Made by a program: the position numbers and the translations under genes. A stretch of DNA of 64,000 nt from positions 469,501 to 533,500 of the forward strand of contig JAVDOI010000041.1 in NCBI GenBank assembly GCA_032191485.1, in the 5' to 3' direction. The first letter of the stretch is position 1. Each line of letters begins with the position of its first letter. Origin of the DNA: Leptoclinus maculatus. Lineage: Eukaryota; Chordata; Actinopteri; Perciformes; Stichaeidae. Below are positions 12,381-21,578 of the stretch, piece by piece. Under the pieces are notes generated by a model. It saw only the letters and a program-made list of their open reading frames with translations, was not told the origin of the DNA and searched no databases.

Positions 12381-13584
12381 TTGAAATCAAACACCTTTAC
12401 TAAGCTTGTTTGCAAGATGTTTAGTCAATGCTGATCTATAAAGGAGACCATGAAGCACATCTTTAAGGGAAAAACACAGAATAGAAATATTGACTCATAA
12501 ATAGTCACTGATTGTTTTGTGTTACACTCAAAAAAATTGCTCCCATATTTACGCCATTGACTGGACTGAAAACAAATCAAACATAATACAAAATAAAATC
12601 ATACAAGTAAAAAGATGTTAAACATAAACTAAACATTTAAAATGAGCTGTTATCTGGTGTTGAAGTTGAAAATAAGTTTTGCCGTTGGTGTCGTCTTCCA
12701 GGACCTAACGTAGCTCTTCTTTGTGTCCCTCAGTAAGACGGGGCTGGTGTCTTCGTCCTGGGAGCGTCAGTACTTCTTCACGCAGGGCGGTAATCTGATG
12801 CAGCAGGGCCGCGGCGAGGTGGCGGGCGGTCTGGTCACCGACTTCGACAACAGTTCCGTCATGGCGGTCGACTGCGACGACCGGCGCTTCTGCTTCCAGG
12901 TCACTTCCTTCGATGGCAAGAAGTGAGAGGACTCCCGCTGTTCTTTAACATTTGTGCTTCGAGATGTTTTCTCCATTCTTAAGTGTTCAAGACACGGAGG
13001 AGTATAAATGCCACTTTTGTGCTTTTCGTCAGGCTGGTGTGGCTGCAGTCGGAGAGCAGGAAGGACTGCGAGGAGGTAAAATGATTTCTTTCTCCTGTCA
13101 CGTGACCTGCTCTGATTTTGTCTTCACGCCGTCTCCTCTGCTGCTTTCCTCCTCCAGTGGATCTCCACCATCAACAACATCTCCAAAAGGATCTACCTGA
13201 GTGAGAACGCAGAGGTCTGTGTCCTACTTCCCTCATTAACTTCCATTTCATGTGTTTTTATTTACTCGGTCACTGGTCGTTTGGCAGCCATCTTTAGATG
13301 TAGTCCAGCCTGGTTTCACACTTCTGATTTGTCGATTTGATTAAAGAACGTAAGTCGACCAATCGGAGCAAAATACATGTCCGCATATATAAAAGGACGT
13401 CTTATGACCTGGCACTACCACAGACATCGCACATCCACAAGTCACCACCACTGTTAACTAAAGTTAGACGCTGTCATCCCATTGGCAGGAGCTGGCAGCC
13501 AGAGTGAACCAATCAGCTCTCGAGGCCGTGACGCCGTCGCCGTCCTTCCAGCAGAGACACGAGAGCATGAGGCCCAGCAGGTAG

Positions 13585-13619
<35 letters not shown>

Positions 13620-13905
13620 TGTGAGACTTTATGTTAGAAGACCACCAGTGTCAAAACATAGTGTGATCAACAACCTCGTAACCAATCAGCTGTCAGATAT
13701 AATGAAGACCGACTCTCTCTCTCAGTAAAGGGCGAGCGGGCCGAGCGAGCAGCATCAGCTCTGTCGGGTCCGAGCCGTCGCCCGCCCTCTCTGTGCTCTC
13801 ATTGGACGCCCTGGTTGCCCCGGACACGCCCATCCAGTTTGACATCATATCCCCCGTCAGCGAGGAGAACTCAGGACAGAGCAAGACGGCAGCAAAGTCC
13901 GGCAG
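11869..13905 (+). pseudogene. appl1: appl1 internal fragment (BAR end, PH, linker), copy A
   Basis: Seven phase-matched exons: 11869-11951 (FFKLGSENLTQQWEDFL), 12145-12306 (VRREMEKEVGQMQET ... RNLTRKQGYLYIR), 12734-12922 (KTGLVSSSWERQYFFTQGGN; PH domain), 13033-13075, 13158-13214 (ISTINNISKRIYLSENAE), 13489-13580 (ARVNQSALEAVTPSPSFQQR) and 13726-13905 (LDALVAPDTPIQFDIISPV). The wording fits APPL1, an endosomal adaptor with BAR, PH and PTB domains, better than APPL2. The exons are open, but most of the BAR domain and the whole PTB domain are missing: the sequence runs straight into a GT minisatellite. The last zzef1 exon ends in phase 1 and this block starts in phase 0, so a simple in-frame zzef1-appl1 fusion is not possible. 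Confidence 0.85.
12313..12378. repeat. (CA)n microsatellite
   Basis: CA dinucleotide tract directly after an appl1 exon donor, with a (GT)n tract just before the same exon (about 12111-12142). The whole interval, exon included, is absent from copy B. Confidence 0.8.
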
Positions 13906-14306
13906 GTAGGTGTGTGTATGTAGGTGTGTGTGTGTGTAGGTGTGTGTGTGTAGGTGTGTGTATGTAGGTGTGTGTGTGTGTAGGTGTGTGTATGTAGGTG
14001 TGTGTGTGTGTAGGTGTGTGTATGTAGGTGTGTGTGTGTGTGTGTGTGTGTGGGTGTGTGTGTAGGTGTGTGGGTGTGTATGTTGGTGTGTGTGTGTGGG
14101 TGTGTGTGTGTGTGTGTGTGTGTAGGTGTGTGTGTGTGTGTGTAGGTGTGTGTGTGTGTGTGTATGTAGGTGTGTGTGTGTGTGTGTGTGTGTGTAGGTG
14201 TGTGTGTGTGTGTAGGTGTGTGTAGGTAGGTGTGTGTGTGTGTAGGTGTGTGTGTGTGTGTGTAGGTGTGTGTGTGTGTAGGTGTGTGTGTATGTAGGTG
14301 TGCGCG
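13906..14306. repeat. GT-type minisatellite, copy A
   Basis: About 400 bp of GTGT tracts punctuated by GTAGGT and GTATGTAGGT, starting exactly at the donor of the last appl1 exon (GTAGGT), so the array grew out of the splice-donor region. Copy B has about 750 bp. Long Thr-His frames on the - strand are artefacts of the repeat. Confidence 0.9.
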
Positions 14307-14319
14307 GGACCGCATAGGT

Positions 14320-15582
14320 CAGACCTGGGCATTGTACGGCCCGCGGGAATGAATTAGGAATGAAAACGTAAATAATTGTAGCTACATCATGCATGGAATA
14401 CAGCTGCATTGGTTTTATTTTGAAGGCGACTGCTGCTGTCTTTTATCTCAATTTACGTACGTTCGTGGATGTGCGAGCAGCGGCTCACTGCAATCCCAAT
14501 AATAGCAGTGTCGGCAGCCGGAACCGGGCCGGTGTATTCGGCCCGATTCTGGGGCGTCATTCAGTCTCAGCCGAGTCGGCAACCGGACTCGGCCCGACGT
14601 GTTTCTTCCGGCATGCCGATCTTACGCCAGAGCTGGTCTAGGTCATTTTGGCTACCTGAGATGTGTTGGTGATGCAGAGCGACACGGACATCTGAGGCTT
14701 TGCTAGCTAAGCTGCTAAATCAACATGCTCAGAAGATGTTGGTTCTCTTTGGATCGACCTACATATGTGAACAAACATTCTCCGTGATGGAGTTTAATGA
14801 ATCCAGATCAAAGATCCTCTCTCTCACTGATCATCACCTGTCAGCTGTCCTTCACATCTCACCTCACACATTCACCCTGACTTCAGAGCACTCGTTTACT
14901 GAACTAAAACACAGACAATTAGGTCATTGGACTACAAACGATAGTAATAAAAGTACTAATTAACAGAAACATGATTCCTGTCAGTGTTTTACTATTATAT
15001 ATAGATATTACATATTTATATTTGTTTGGATCATTATTCCTGCTGCAGATGTTTAAGGTGGAGCTCATTTTAACTCCTTTATACTCTGTTGTTCAGTTAG
15101 GGTAGTTAGGAAGGGTTTGACAAATTATAATGTGCAAAATAACTAGTAACTAAAGCTGCCAGACAAATGTAGTGGAGTAAAAAGTACAATATTTCCCTCT
15201 GATATGTAGTGGAGTGGAAGTACAAAGTTGAATAAAATAGAAATACTCAAGTAAAGTACCTTGAATTTGTACATACAGTACTTAAGCAAATATACTAGTT
15301 ACATTCCACCACTGATCATAATATTTACTCTTACCACTCGCAGCTTATCAAAACCATACAATGTACTGCTTCTTTGTGATCATCACATTGTATCATCTCA
15401 TTTATTTGACAAGGGTTTTGCTTGTTAAACGGTAAGTGGATTTAATATAGTTATTGAATACAAATCAAACCAAGAGTGAGATAAATTAGTTAAACCAATA
15501 CAGTGTTAATATTTGAATGGGCCCCGGGCCACTTTGTAATTGAAAAGTTGGGCCCCGAGGTCAAAAAGGTTAAGAACCCCTG
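14320..15582 (+). mobile_element. hAT-type transposon fragment(s), copy A only
   Basis: Starts CAGACCTGGGCATTGTACGG, the usual look of a hAT-Charlie end, and finishes GGTTAAGAACCCCTG, whose reverse complement (CAGGGGTTCTTAACC) is another typical hAT end. An open frame around 14700-14963 encodes FGSTYICEQTFSVMEFNESR, matching the C-terminal dimerisation region of hAT/GTF2IRD2-like transposases. The two ends are not inverted repeats of each other, so this may be two joined fragments. No 8 bp target duplication was identified. Copy B runs directly from minisatellite to R repeat. Confidence 0.65.
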
Positions 15583-16790
15583 CTCTAAAGATCTCTAAGA
15601 CCTGAATGAGAGAGACACAGAGAGATAGAGGGAGAGGAGTGTGTGTGTGTCTCAGTGCCTCTGTGTGTTTATCAACACTAATGAGCTCATATGAACACCT
15701 GTGTGAGAGATTAGAGTGAACAGTGATTTTCAACAAAACTACCTGTCAAACATATGCCCTTCATACCAAAACCATGAGACTAATCAATCAAATATGGATA
15801 CCGTGAGAGAGATAAGACTCTGCCAAACGCGGTAAAGTGATTTTTATGTTTGTGGTGTTAAAAATGTGAGCTACAGCGCAAGATACAAAACTGGTACCGT
15901 CTGCTTTCTTTGAGGAATTAGTGGTCAGATTTAACATGGAGTCTAATGGAGCAGTTGGTTGGAGTTCATGTCGCTCTAAGGCTCCCTGAGCCAAATGTGT
16001 AAGTCTGTTGGATTCCATAGACATCTGTGTGCGACAGCACAACATTTCCAAGCTTTTTGGTCAAAAATGGTGTATAAAGAGTAAATATTGTGGGACCTCG
16101 AGCAATTTGTTTGGAAAAATCACAGAATATTTTCCTGCTTTTCCATATCAAATGTATTATTGTTAGATGAATTAAGTGTCCAGTGCCATACACTTTGTTT
16201 TGTCCAGTTTGATATCATATTCTTGTAATGTTCAATTTGAACATAGTTGAAGGAAATTATGTTAATAAAAGAGTTGAATTATTAATTTACTTATATTCGT
16301 TAATTTTTCCAATAAATGTCCAATTACATCAGCACATTCATTATTCTAGTGTTATAGTTGTGGGTAATTATTAAAGCATCTTTTATTACCTACAAATAGA
16401 CACCAAGATCATTCAAATCGGGGAAATACAAAGTTTTATTAAGAAAACAAATTTTCGGGAGGCCCAATTGGTGGCCATCTTGAAAAATAGCCGCCATCTT
16501 GGATTTTTGAATGGCCAATCAAGCAGGTTTGACCAGATACCTCTGGAGAACAACCACCAAATTTCATGCTTGTATCATAATTTGCACGATTAATCTACTA
16601 TCTGCCCCACTACATTGAATCAACTGAAAACATTACACAATCATTTATATCAGTATTTTAAGAGGATTTATATTTTTATATATATATATATATATGGTTA
16701 CATATAGTTTCATTTCTTTGCCATATTTTAAGGATCATCAGAAATCATTACATTCATAAATTCAAAGATAAACATTCAATCTCGTATCCA
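15583..16790. repeat. Dispersed repeat R, copy R1 (unit A)
   Basis: About 1.2 kb beginning TCTAAAGATCTCTAAGACC and ending ATTCAATCTCGTATCCA. The same sequence is at 20235-21578, 58436-59732 and 63191-64000+. It has GA-rich simple sequence near the 5' end, a TA-rich run near 16674-16695, and two close YY1-like motifs, one a perfect AAGATGGCGGC on the - strand (16490-16500). Short - strand frames are not supported as genes. The family is not one I recognise; it looks like a non-autonomous element or an old LTR. Confidence 0.7.
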
Positions 16791-17003
16791 TAGTAGTGAT
16801 GCAATCGAGGACTCCATGGATAGAATGGTGTCATGATGACATCATGGAAGTTCCGGAATTAATTTAGTTTACATGCCTGTGCCTTTCCTCAGACATTTCA
16901 GACAGACATCAAGTTGCTTCAGAGACACATTTGAGAATTGCATTGGAAAACTCACACAGTATTTCAAAGCACACATCAAATTTGTTCAGAAACACATTTG
17001 ACA

Positions 17004-18302
17004 ATGGCAATGGCAAGCTCACTGAGCAGAAAAAAACCCCAAAAAGCGCTGGAGGAGATGGAATTAAATTCCAAAGAGGTTGAACCTCCAATGAATTTTT
17101 ACCTAAGTTCACTCGAGGAACAAGTACGATGTGAACTGTTGGATAGCGTGGCGAGGCTCACCCAAACAAAAACTGAGGGGAGAGTCCTCCTAGAAATTGA
17201 TGAAGACTGTCTGCAACATTTTCTAGATGTTCTCCACAAAAACAACGAAACCACGAAATCCCAGGTACAGCTCATCGCATCCTTTCAAGCACAAGAGGAG
17301 GAAGCGATGGAGATATCTTTCGTTCGAGCACAAGAGCAAGAAGCTGCAAAGCAGACTCTGGAAAAAGCTCAGGCTTTACATCAAGCCCAGATGGACGAAC
17401 AGAGAGCGGAGACAAACAGGATCGCAGCAGCTCTGAAGGAAACACAGGACCTGCTGGAGACTGAGCGTCACAAGGAGGCTCTTAAGAAGGCCAAGCAGAA
17501 GCTGAAGACTTTAAGTCTACAATGGCAAAACAAGAAGCCTTCCCTCTCACCAGACCAGCCAAAAGACTCTGACCACTTTCACTCCCAGATGGAGGTCATT
17601 GCTTTCCTTCGAGCACAAGAGCAGGAAGCAGCCAAGCAGACTCTGGACAAAGCCCAGGCTTTATATCAAGCCCAGATGGACGAACAGAGAGCGGAGTCAA
17701 ACAGGATTGCAGCAGCTCTGGAAGAAACGCAGGACCTGCTGGAGACTGAGCAGTACAACCGAAAACAGGCTGAAACTACCACCGAGGAGGCAATGGAGAC
17801 ATCTGAGAACCTCTGTTGGAGACTTGATGAACTGTTCGATGTCAAAAATAAGCTCAGGGCGGCTCTTCGTAAGGCTAAGCAGACGCTGCAGACATTCCAA
17901 GCAGCCCATGAAGGTCAGCTGGAGGAGCAGAGAGCGGAGACAAACAGGATCGCAGCAGCTCTCAAAGAAACACAGGACCTGCTGGAGACTAAAACTACCA
18001 CCAAGTCTGAGTTGGAGATATCCAAGAACCTCTGTCAGGCTAGAATTGTCGAACTGTTAGATCTCAACAGTAAGCTCAAGGCAGCTCTTGATGAGGCTGA
18101 CCTGGAGCTGAAGAATAGACATCTACTGTGGCAAGAGGAGAAGTCTTCCTTCTTAGACCAGAACAAAAAAGCCTGTGAACTTTACCATACCCAGGTGAAG
18201 ATCACAGCTGAATTTGGAAGAAAGGAGAGGGAGGCTAAGCAGACGCTGCAGAGATTCCAAGCAGCCCATGAAGCCCATGAAGCCCACTGTCAACATCTTT
18301 AA
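17004..18302 (+). CDS. Intronless coiled-coil protein, 432 aa, copy A
   Basis: A single uninterrupted frame. I chose the ATG at 17004 (MAMASSLSRKK); an in-frame ATG 22 codons upstream (16938) lies in sequence that reads like leader. Residues 1-100 are a Lys/Glu-rich head including NFYLSSLEEQVRCELLDSV. From about residue 100 the protein is a predicted long coiled coil built on an internal repeat: RAQEQEAAKQTLEKAQAL near 108 and 203, and RAETNRIAAALKETQDLLET near 135, 230 (Glu variant) and 310, with a partial unit near 405-425. It resembles myosin-rod, golgin and trichohyalin-like coiled coils only in composition, so no function is assigned. The lack of introns suggests a retrocopy or element-derived gene. 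Just after the stop a 19 bp unit (GATCCGTGCGCTATGGGGC) is tandemly duplicated, followed by AATAAATTTAATTTAATG, a possible poly(A) signal. Copy B keeps the frame intact. Confidence 0.65.
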   Translation: MAMASSLSRKKPQKALEEMELNSKEVEPPMNFYLSSLEEQVRCELLDSVARLTQTKTEGRVLLEIDEDCLQHFLDVLHKNNETTKSQVQLIASFQAQEEEAMEISFVRAQEQEAAKQTLEKAQALHQAQMDEQRAETNRIAAALKETQDLLETERHKEALKKAKQKLKTLSLQWQNKKPSLSPDQPKDSDHFHSQMEVIAFLRAQEQEAAKQTLDKAQALYQAQMDEQRAESNRIAAALEETQDLLETEQYNRKQAETTTEEAMETSENLCWRLDELFDVKNKLRAALRKAKQTLQTFQAAHEGQLEEQRAETNRIAAALKETQDLLETKTTTKSELEISKNLCQARIVELLDLNSKLKAALDEADLELKNRHLLWQEEKSSFLDQNKKACELYHTQVKITAEFGRKEREAKQTLQRFQAAHEAHEAHCQHL

Positions 18303-20234
18303 ATGAGATCCGTGCGCTATGGGGCGATCCGTGCGCTATGGGGCGATCAAAAATAAATTTAATTTAATGTTTGTGTTTGAATTATGTCATGCTTGTATTT
18401 TAATGTGTAAAAATACATTTTGATGTATAAATTCATGGACAATCACTGATGAGTTCTCATTTGCACCCAACAGCCTGAAAATATACAGTAAGTTGGCTCA
18501 ACTGATTTAACATGTTGGTCCAAATATAGTGTCTTTAGTCTGTTGGTCATCTAAAGAGAATAATTCAATTAAAAACACCTGAACATTACGTTTTGCAACA
18601 TTTTGCTGGTTTAGTACGAGTCTAAAGTGGCTTGAGAACTTAAGGCAAGAAGGTTAATTTAATGTCACAGCACCTTTCAAACTGCAATTCAAGGTTTTAT
18701 GGCAAGGAAATGCATTAGAAAGGTTAATATATCTGGCATCCAGCAGCAGAAGTGAGCAGAGTGCTGTAAAGACCCGCTGACGACATCATCAACTCTCTGC
18801 AGAGACCTGAAGCCCCGCCCACGCTGCTGCACAGAGCACCAACGCTTGTATAGTATTAATTATCGTTAATATTATTTATTTATTCAGATGCATCGATACC
18901 GAAACGAGAAAAAACATAGGTATCATATACTGTATATATATATACATAAAATTGTGAATCAATTAGTATCGTGGTTGATCTGCTGTTCAGAGGCAGTTTA
19001 TAGAATAACAGCGGCAGTGAATTAAAATCACTGGCAGTCAGAAGTGAGATCTGAACCCACGCCTCCATACAAACACATACTAACTTTACACAGGTTCAGG
19101 TGGTTATATGTGCATGTAGGTGTGAAGGTAGGTGACTTTGGACCTACCTGACTTTACAAAGCTGGTCATCTCGTGGTCTTCAAACTGTGCTCCCTTTTAA
19201 AATCAGGTCCCACCATCGTTTGTCTTCAGATCGCTGGATCATTTCCCAGAATGCTCTTGTCACCTCCAGAGAAGGGTTATGAACCTCTGGTTAACACAAG
19301 AGCATGTTGTTGATCACGACTTCCCCCATTATGTCTACAGACACGCTCGCTGCCCTGTGTACTTGCAGCGGTGCTTTTCAGCCGAAGTAAGTACATTCTT
19401 TTGATTGTACTTGTTTTTCAACTAGCGTGTGTTTAAGTCACCGAATCCAACCTTATTACCTTGTATGTTGCTGTTTTTAATTGCTGCATACCTTGTGAAC
19501 AAAAATACATTTGTCAATGTTTGTCACACAGTCTCTTGTCAATATTCATATATAGAGGTGAGAATATTCACTGGCCTCAATTACAATTGACCTCCCATTT
19601 TATTTTGAAAGTGCCTTCAGAAATCAGGCTACAACAGTATATCTTAAAAAGCTGTATCTTTCCAACACCAGTATGTGTGTGACCCCCTCAGTACACACAC
19701 TACATTACAAAAACAGAAATCTTTCTGAAGTGTGATGTTATCTGCAAAAATGCATTTGTCTTATAGCAGCTCTAAGACAGGGCACAGCATGTCCATGGCA
19801 TTTTACACTTTTCTGACTTTTCCCTTACTGATAGCTCTTCTACCCTTCTTCTACGTCACTCCATCTCCGGACAGGGTTAATACCACCATGGTTCACTGTC
19901 AGCCTGCATTGTTGACAGCAGTGCAGCTAAGAGTGGCAGCGAGCTTGGTAGAGACAGCAACAAACTTGTGGACCGCCGAGTGCCGTCTCTGCTCTGCACA
20001 CAAGTGTAAGCTCGGCCCTCGGTGAAACATGAAAATCAGAGAAAAAGGAACAAGCGCGACAGTAACAGTTAACTAGAAAATTCCACAAGAAATTTTGACA
20101 GTGTGGCTTCTACTGCCCGAAGACGTTGCAATACATATATAGGCTACACGCCGATATTACCGGTAGTATCGTTGAGATTAAATTGAGATATTACTTCTCG
20201 CTTTTCTGCATTTTAGATTCATGTGAAAGGGGAA
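18303..20234. other. Intergenic interval between coiled-coil ORF and R2 (unit A)
   Basis: No gene with homology or splice support. It holds the tRNA-Leu-like relic (19037-19152), TATATATATA near 18935, and a 97-codon open frame at 19732-20025 with one hydrophobic segment (FLTFPLLIALLPFFYV). That frame is identical in copy B, but so is the neighbouring noncoding DNA, so its conservation is uninformative. Confidence 0.5.
19037..19152 (-). pseudogene. tRNA-Leu-like relic (copy A)
   Basis: On the - strand the interval starts GTCAGGTAGG and ends TATGGAGGCGTGGGTTCAGA then TCTCACTTCTGAC. The 3' half closely follows vertebrate tRNA-Leu (variable arm, T arm and acceptor strand) with a B-box-like GGTTCAGATCT at 19048-19058. 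The first five acceptor bases GTCAG pair with CTGAC. The D-arm and anticodon region are not recognisable and the element is too long, so it is a degenerate tRNA or tRNA-derived relic. Confidence 0.4.
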
Positions 20235-21578
20235 AAGTCCTCTAAAAATATCTAAGACCTGAATGACTGTATGATAGAGAGACAGAGACAGAGACAGACA
20301 GACAGACAGACAGAAAGAAAGAGGAGAGAGACAGAGTGAGTGAGTGAGTGAGACAGCCAGACAGACATACATGAGGTCTAACAAAGCCTTTGACTGAATA
20401 TCTCCAAGTCATGTGTGTGTGTGTAGAGACAGACAGAGAGCGTGCGTGCGTGTGTGTAACTGGTTGCCATTGTGAGGACGCACCTGGTGTTAGAGGCAGA
20501 CTGATTAAGAAACATTGCAGTAATCAGTGATTTTGAACAAAACCCCTTCCTCCTTTTAACAAAAAGCAGGAGTCTGAGTGCCAAAATATGGATATCGTGA
20601 GAAAGATAAGACTCTCCTGAACGCGGTAATGTGGTTTTTATGTTTGTGGTGTTAAAAATGTGAGATCCAGAGCAATATACAAAACTGGTACCGTCTGCTT
20701 TCTTTGAGAAATGAGTGGTCAGATTTAACATGGAGTCTAATGGAGCAGTTGGTTGGCGTTCATGTCGCTCTGCGGCTCTTTGAGCCAAATGTGTAAGTCT
20801 GTTGGATTCCATAGACATCTGTGTGCGACAGCACAACATTTCCAAGCTTTTTGGCCAAAAATGGTGTATAAAGAGTAAAAATTGTGGGACCTGGAGCAAT
20901 TTGTTTGGAAAAATCACAGAATATTTTCCTGCTTTTCCATATCAAATGTATTATTGTTAGATGAATTAAGTGTCCAGTGCCATACACTTTGTTTTGTCCA
21001 GTTTGATATCATATTCTTGTAATGTTCAATTTGAACATAGTTGAAGGAAATTATTTTAATAAAAGAGTTGAATTATTAATTTACTTATATTCGTTAATTT
21101 TTCCAATAAATGTCCAATTACATCAGCACATTCATTATTCTAGTGTTATAGTTGTGGGTAATTATTAAAGCATCTTTTATTATCTACAAATAGACACCAA
21201 GATCATTCAAATCGGGGAAATACAAAGTTTTATTAAGAAAACAAATTTTCGGGAGGCCCAATTGGTGGCCATCTTGAAAAATAGCCGCCATCTTGGATTT
21301 TTGAATGGCCAATCAGGCAGGTTTGACCAGATACCTCTGGAGAACAACCACCAAATTTCATGCTTGTATCATAATTTGCACGATTAATCTACTATCTGCC
21401 CCACTACATTGAATCAACTGAAAACATTACACAATCATTTATATCAGTATTTTAAGAGGATTTATATTTTTATATATATATATGGTTACATATAGTTATT
21501 TTTCTTTGCCATATTTTAAGGATCATCAGAAATCATTACATTCATAAATTCAAAGATAAACATTCAATCTCGTATCCA
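20235..21578. repeat. Dispersed repeat R, copy R2 (unit A)
   Basis: Second R copy in the unit, with a GACAGACAGACAGACA tract (20281-20312) near the 5' end and a perfect AAGATGGCGGC (- strand) at 21284-21294. It aligns with R1 to the shared end CTCGTATCCA, after which the sequences diverge. It forms the right edge of copy A. Confidence 0.7.

Larger units (their letters stand above)
106..21578 (+). repeat. Segmental duplication, copy A (~20 kb)
   Basis: The stretch is repeated in the same orientation from about 43951 onward. The offset between copies is 44230 at the first exons, 44208-44224 through the zzef1 part, 43776 after a deletion in copy B, and about 42950 at the coiled-coil ORF, so the copies are collinear with only local indels. 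Long blocks, including introns and intergenic DNA, match almost base for base, so the duplication is recent. Homology starts at the TCCTCTAAGACCTGAATG block near 106 and 43951. The bases before it (1-105, G-rich and T-rich) do not match those before 43951. Confidence 0.95.

Noticed and set aside
7267..13905. A functional zzef1-appl1 fusion gene
   Set aside because: The last zzef1 exon (phase 1) and first appl1 exon (phase 0) do not match, and the zzef1 part has a stop, a dead acceptor and a frameshift.
13693..14409. Long Thr-His and Cys-Val open frames over GT/CA arrays (also 27598-28024, 12012-12377, 57593-58444)
   Set aside because: They exist only because dinucleotide repeats lack stops; several frames overlap on both strands with no codon bias or homology.
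15788..16193. - strand frames in repeat R (also 20378-20987, 58697-59129, 63395-63962)
   Set aside because: The overlapping frames differ in length between R copies and lack domain similarity. The DNA, not the protein, is what is repeated.
17227..18060. Arg-rich frames overlapping the coiled-coil ORF in another phase
   Set aside because: Shadows of a repetitive Glu/Gln/Lys-rich coding sequence; the 432-codon frame explains them.
19732..20025. 97-codon frame with a hydrophobic segment, identical in copy B
   Set aside because: Flanking noncoding DNA is equally identical, and there is no homology or recognisable start context.
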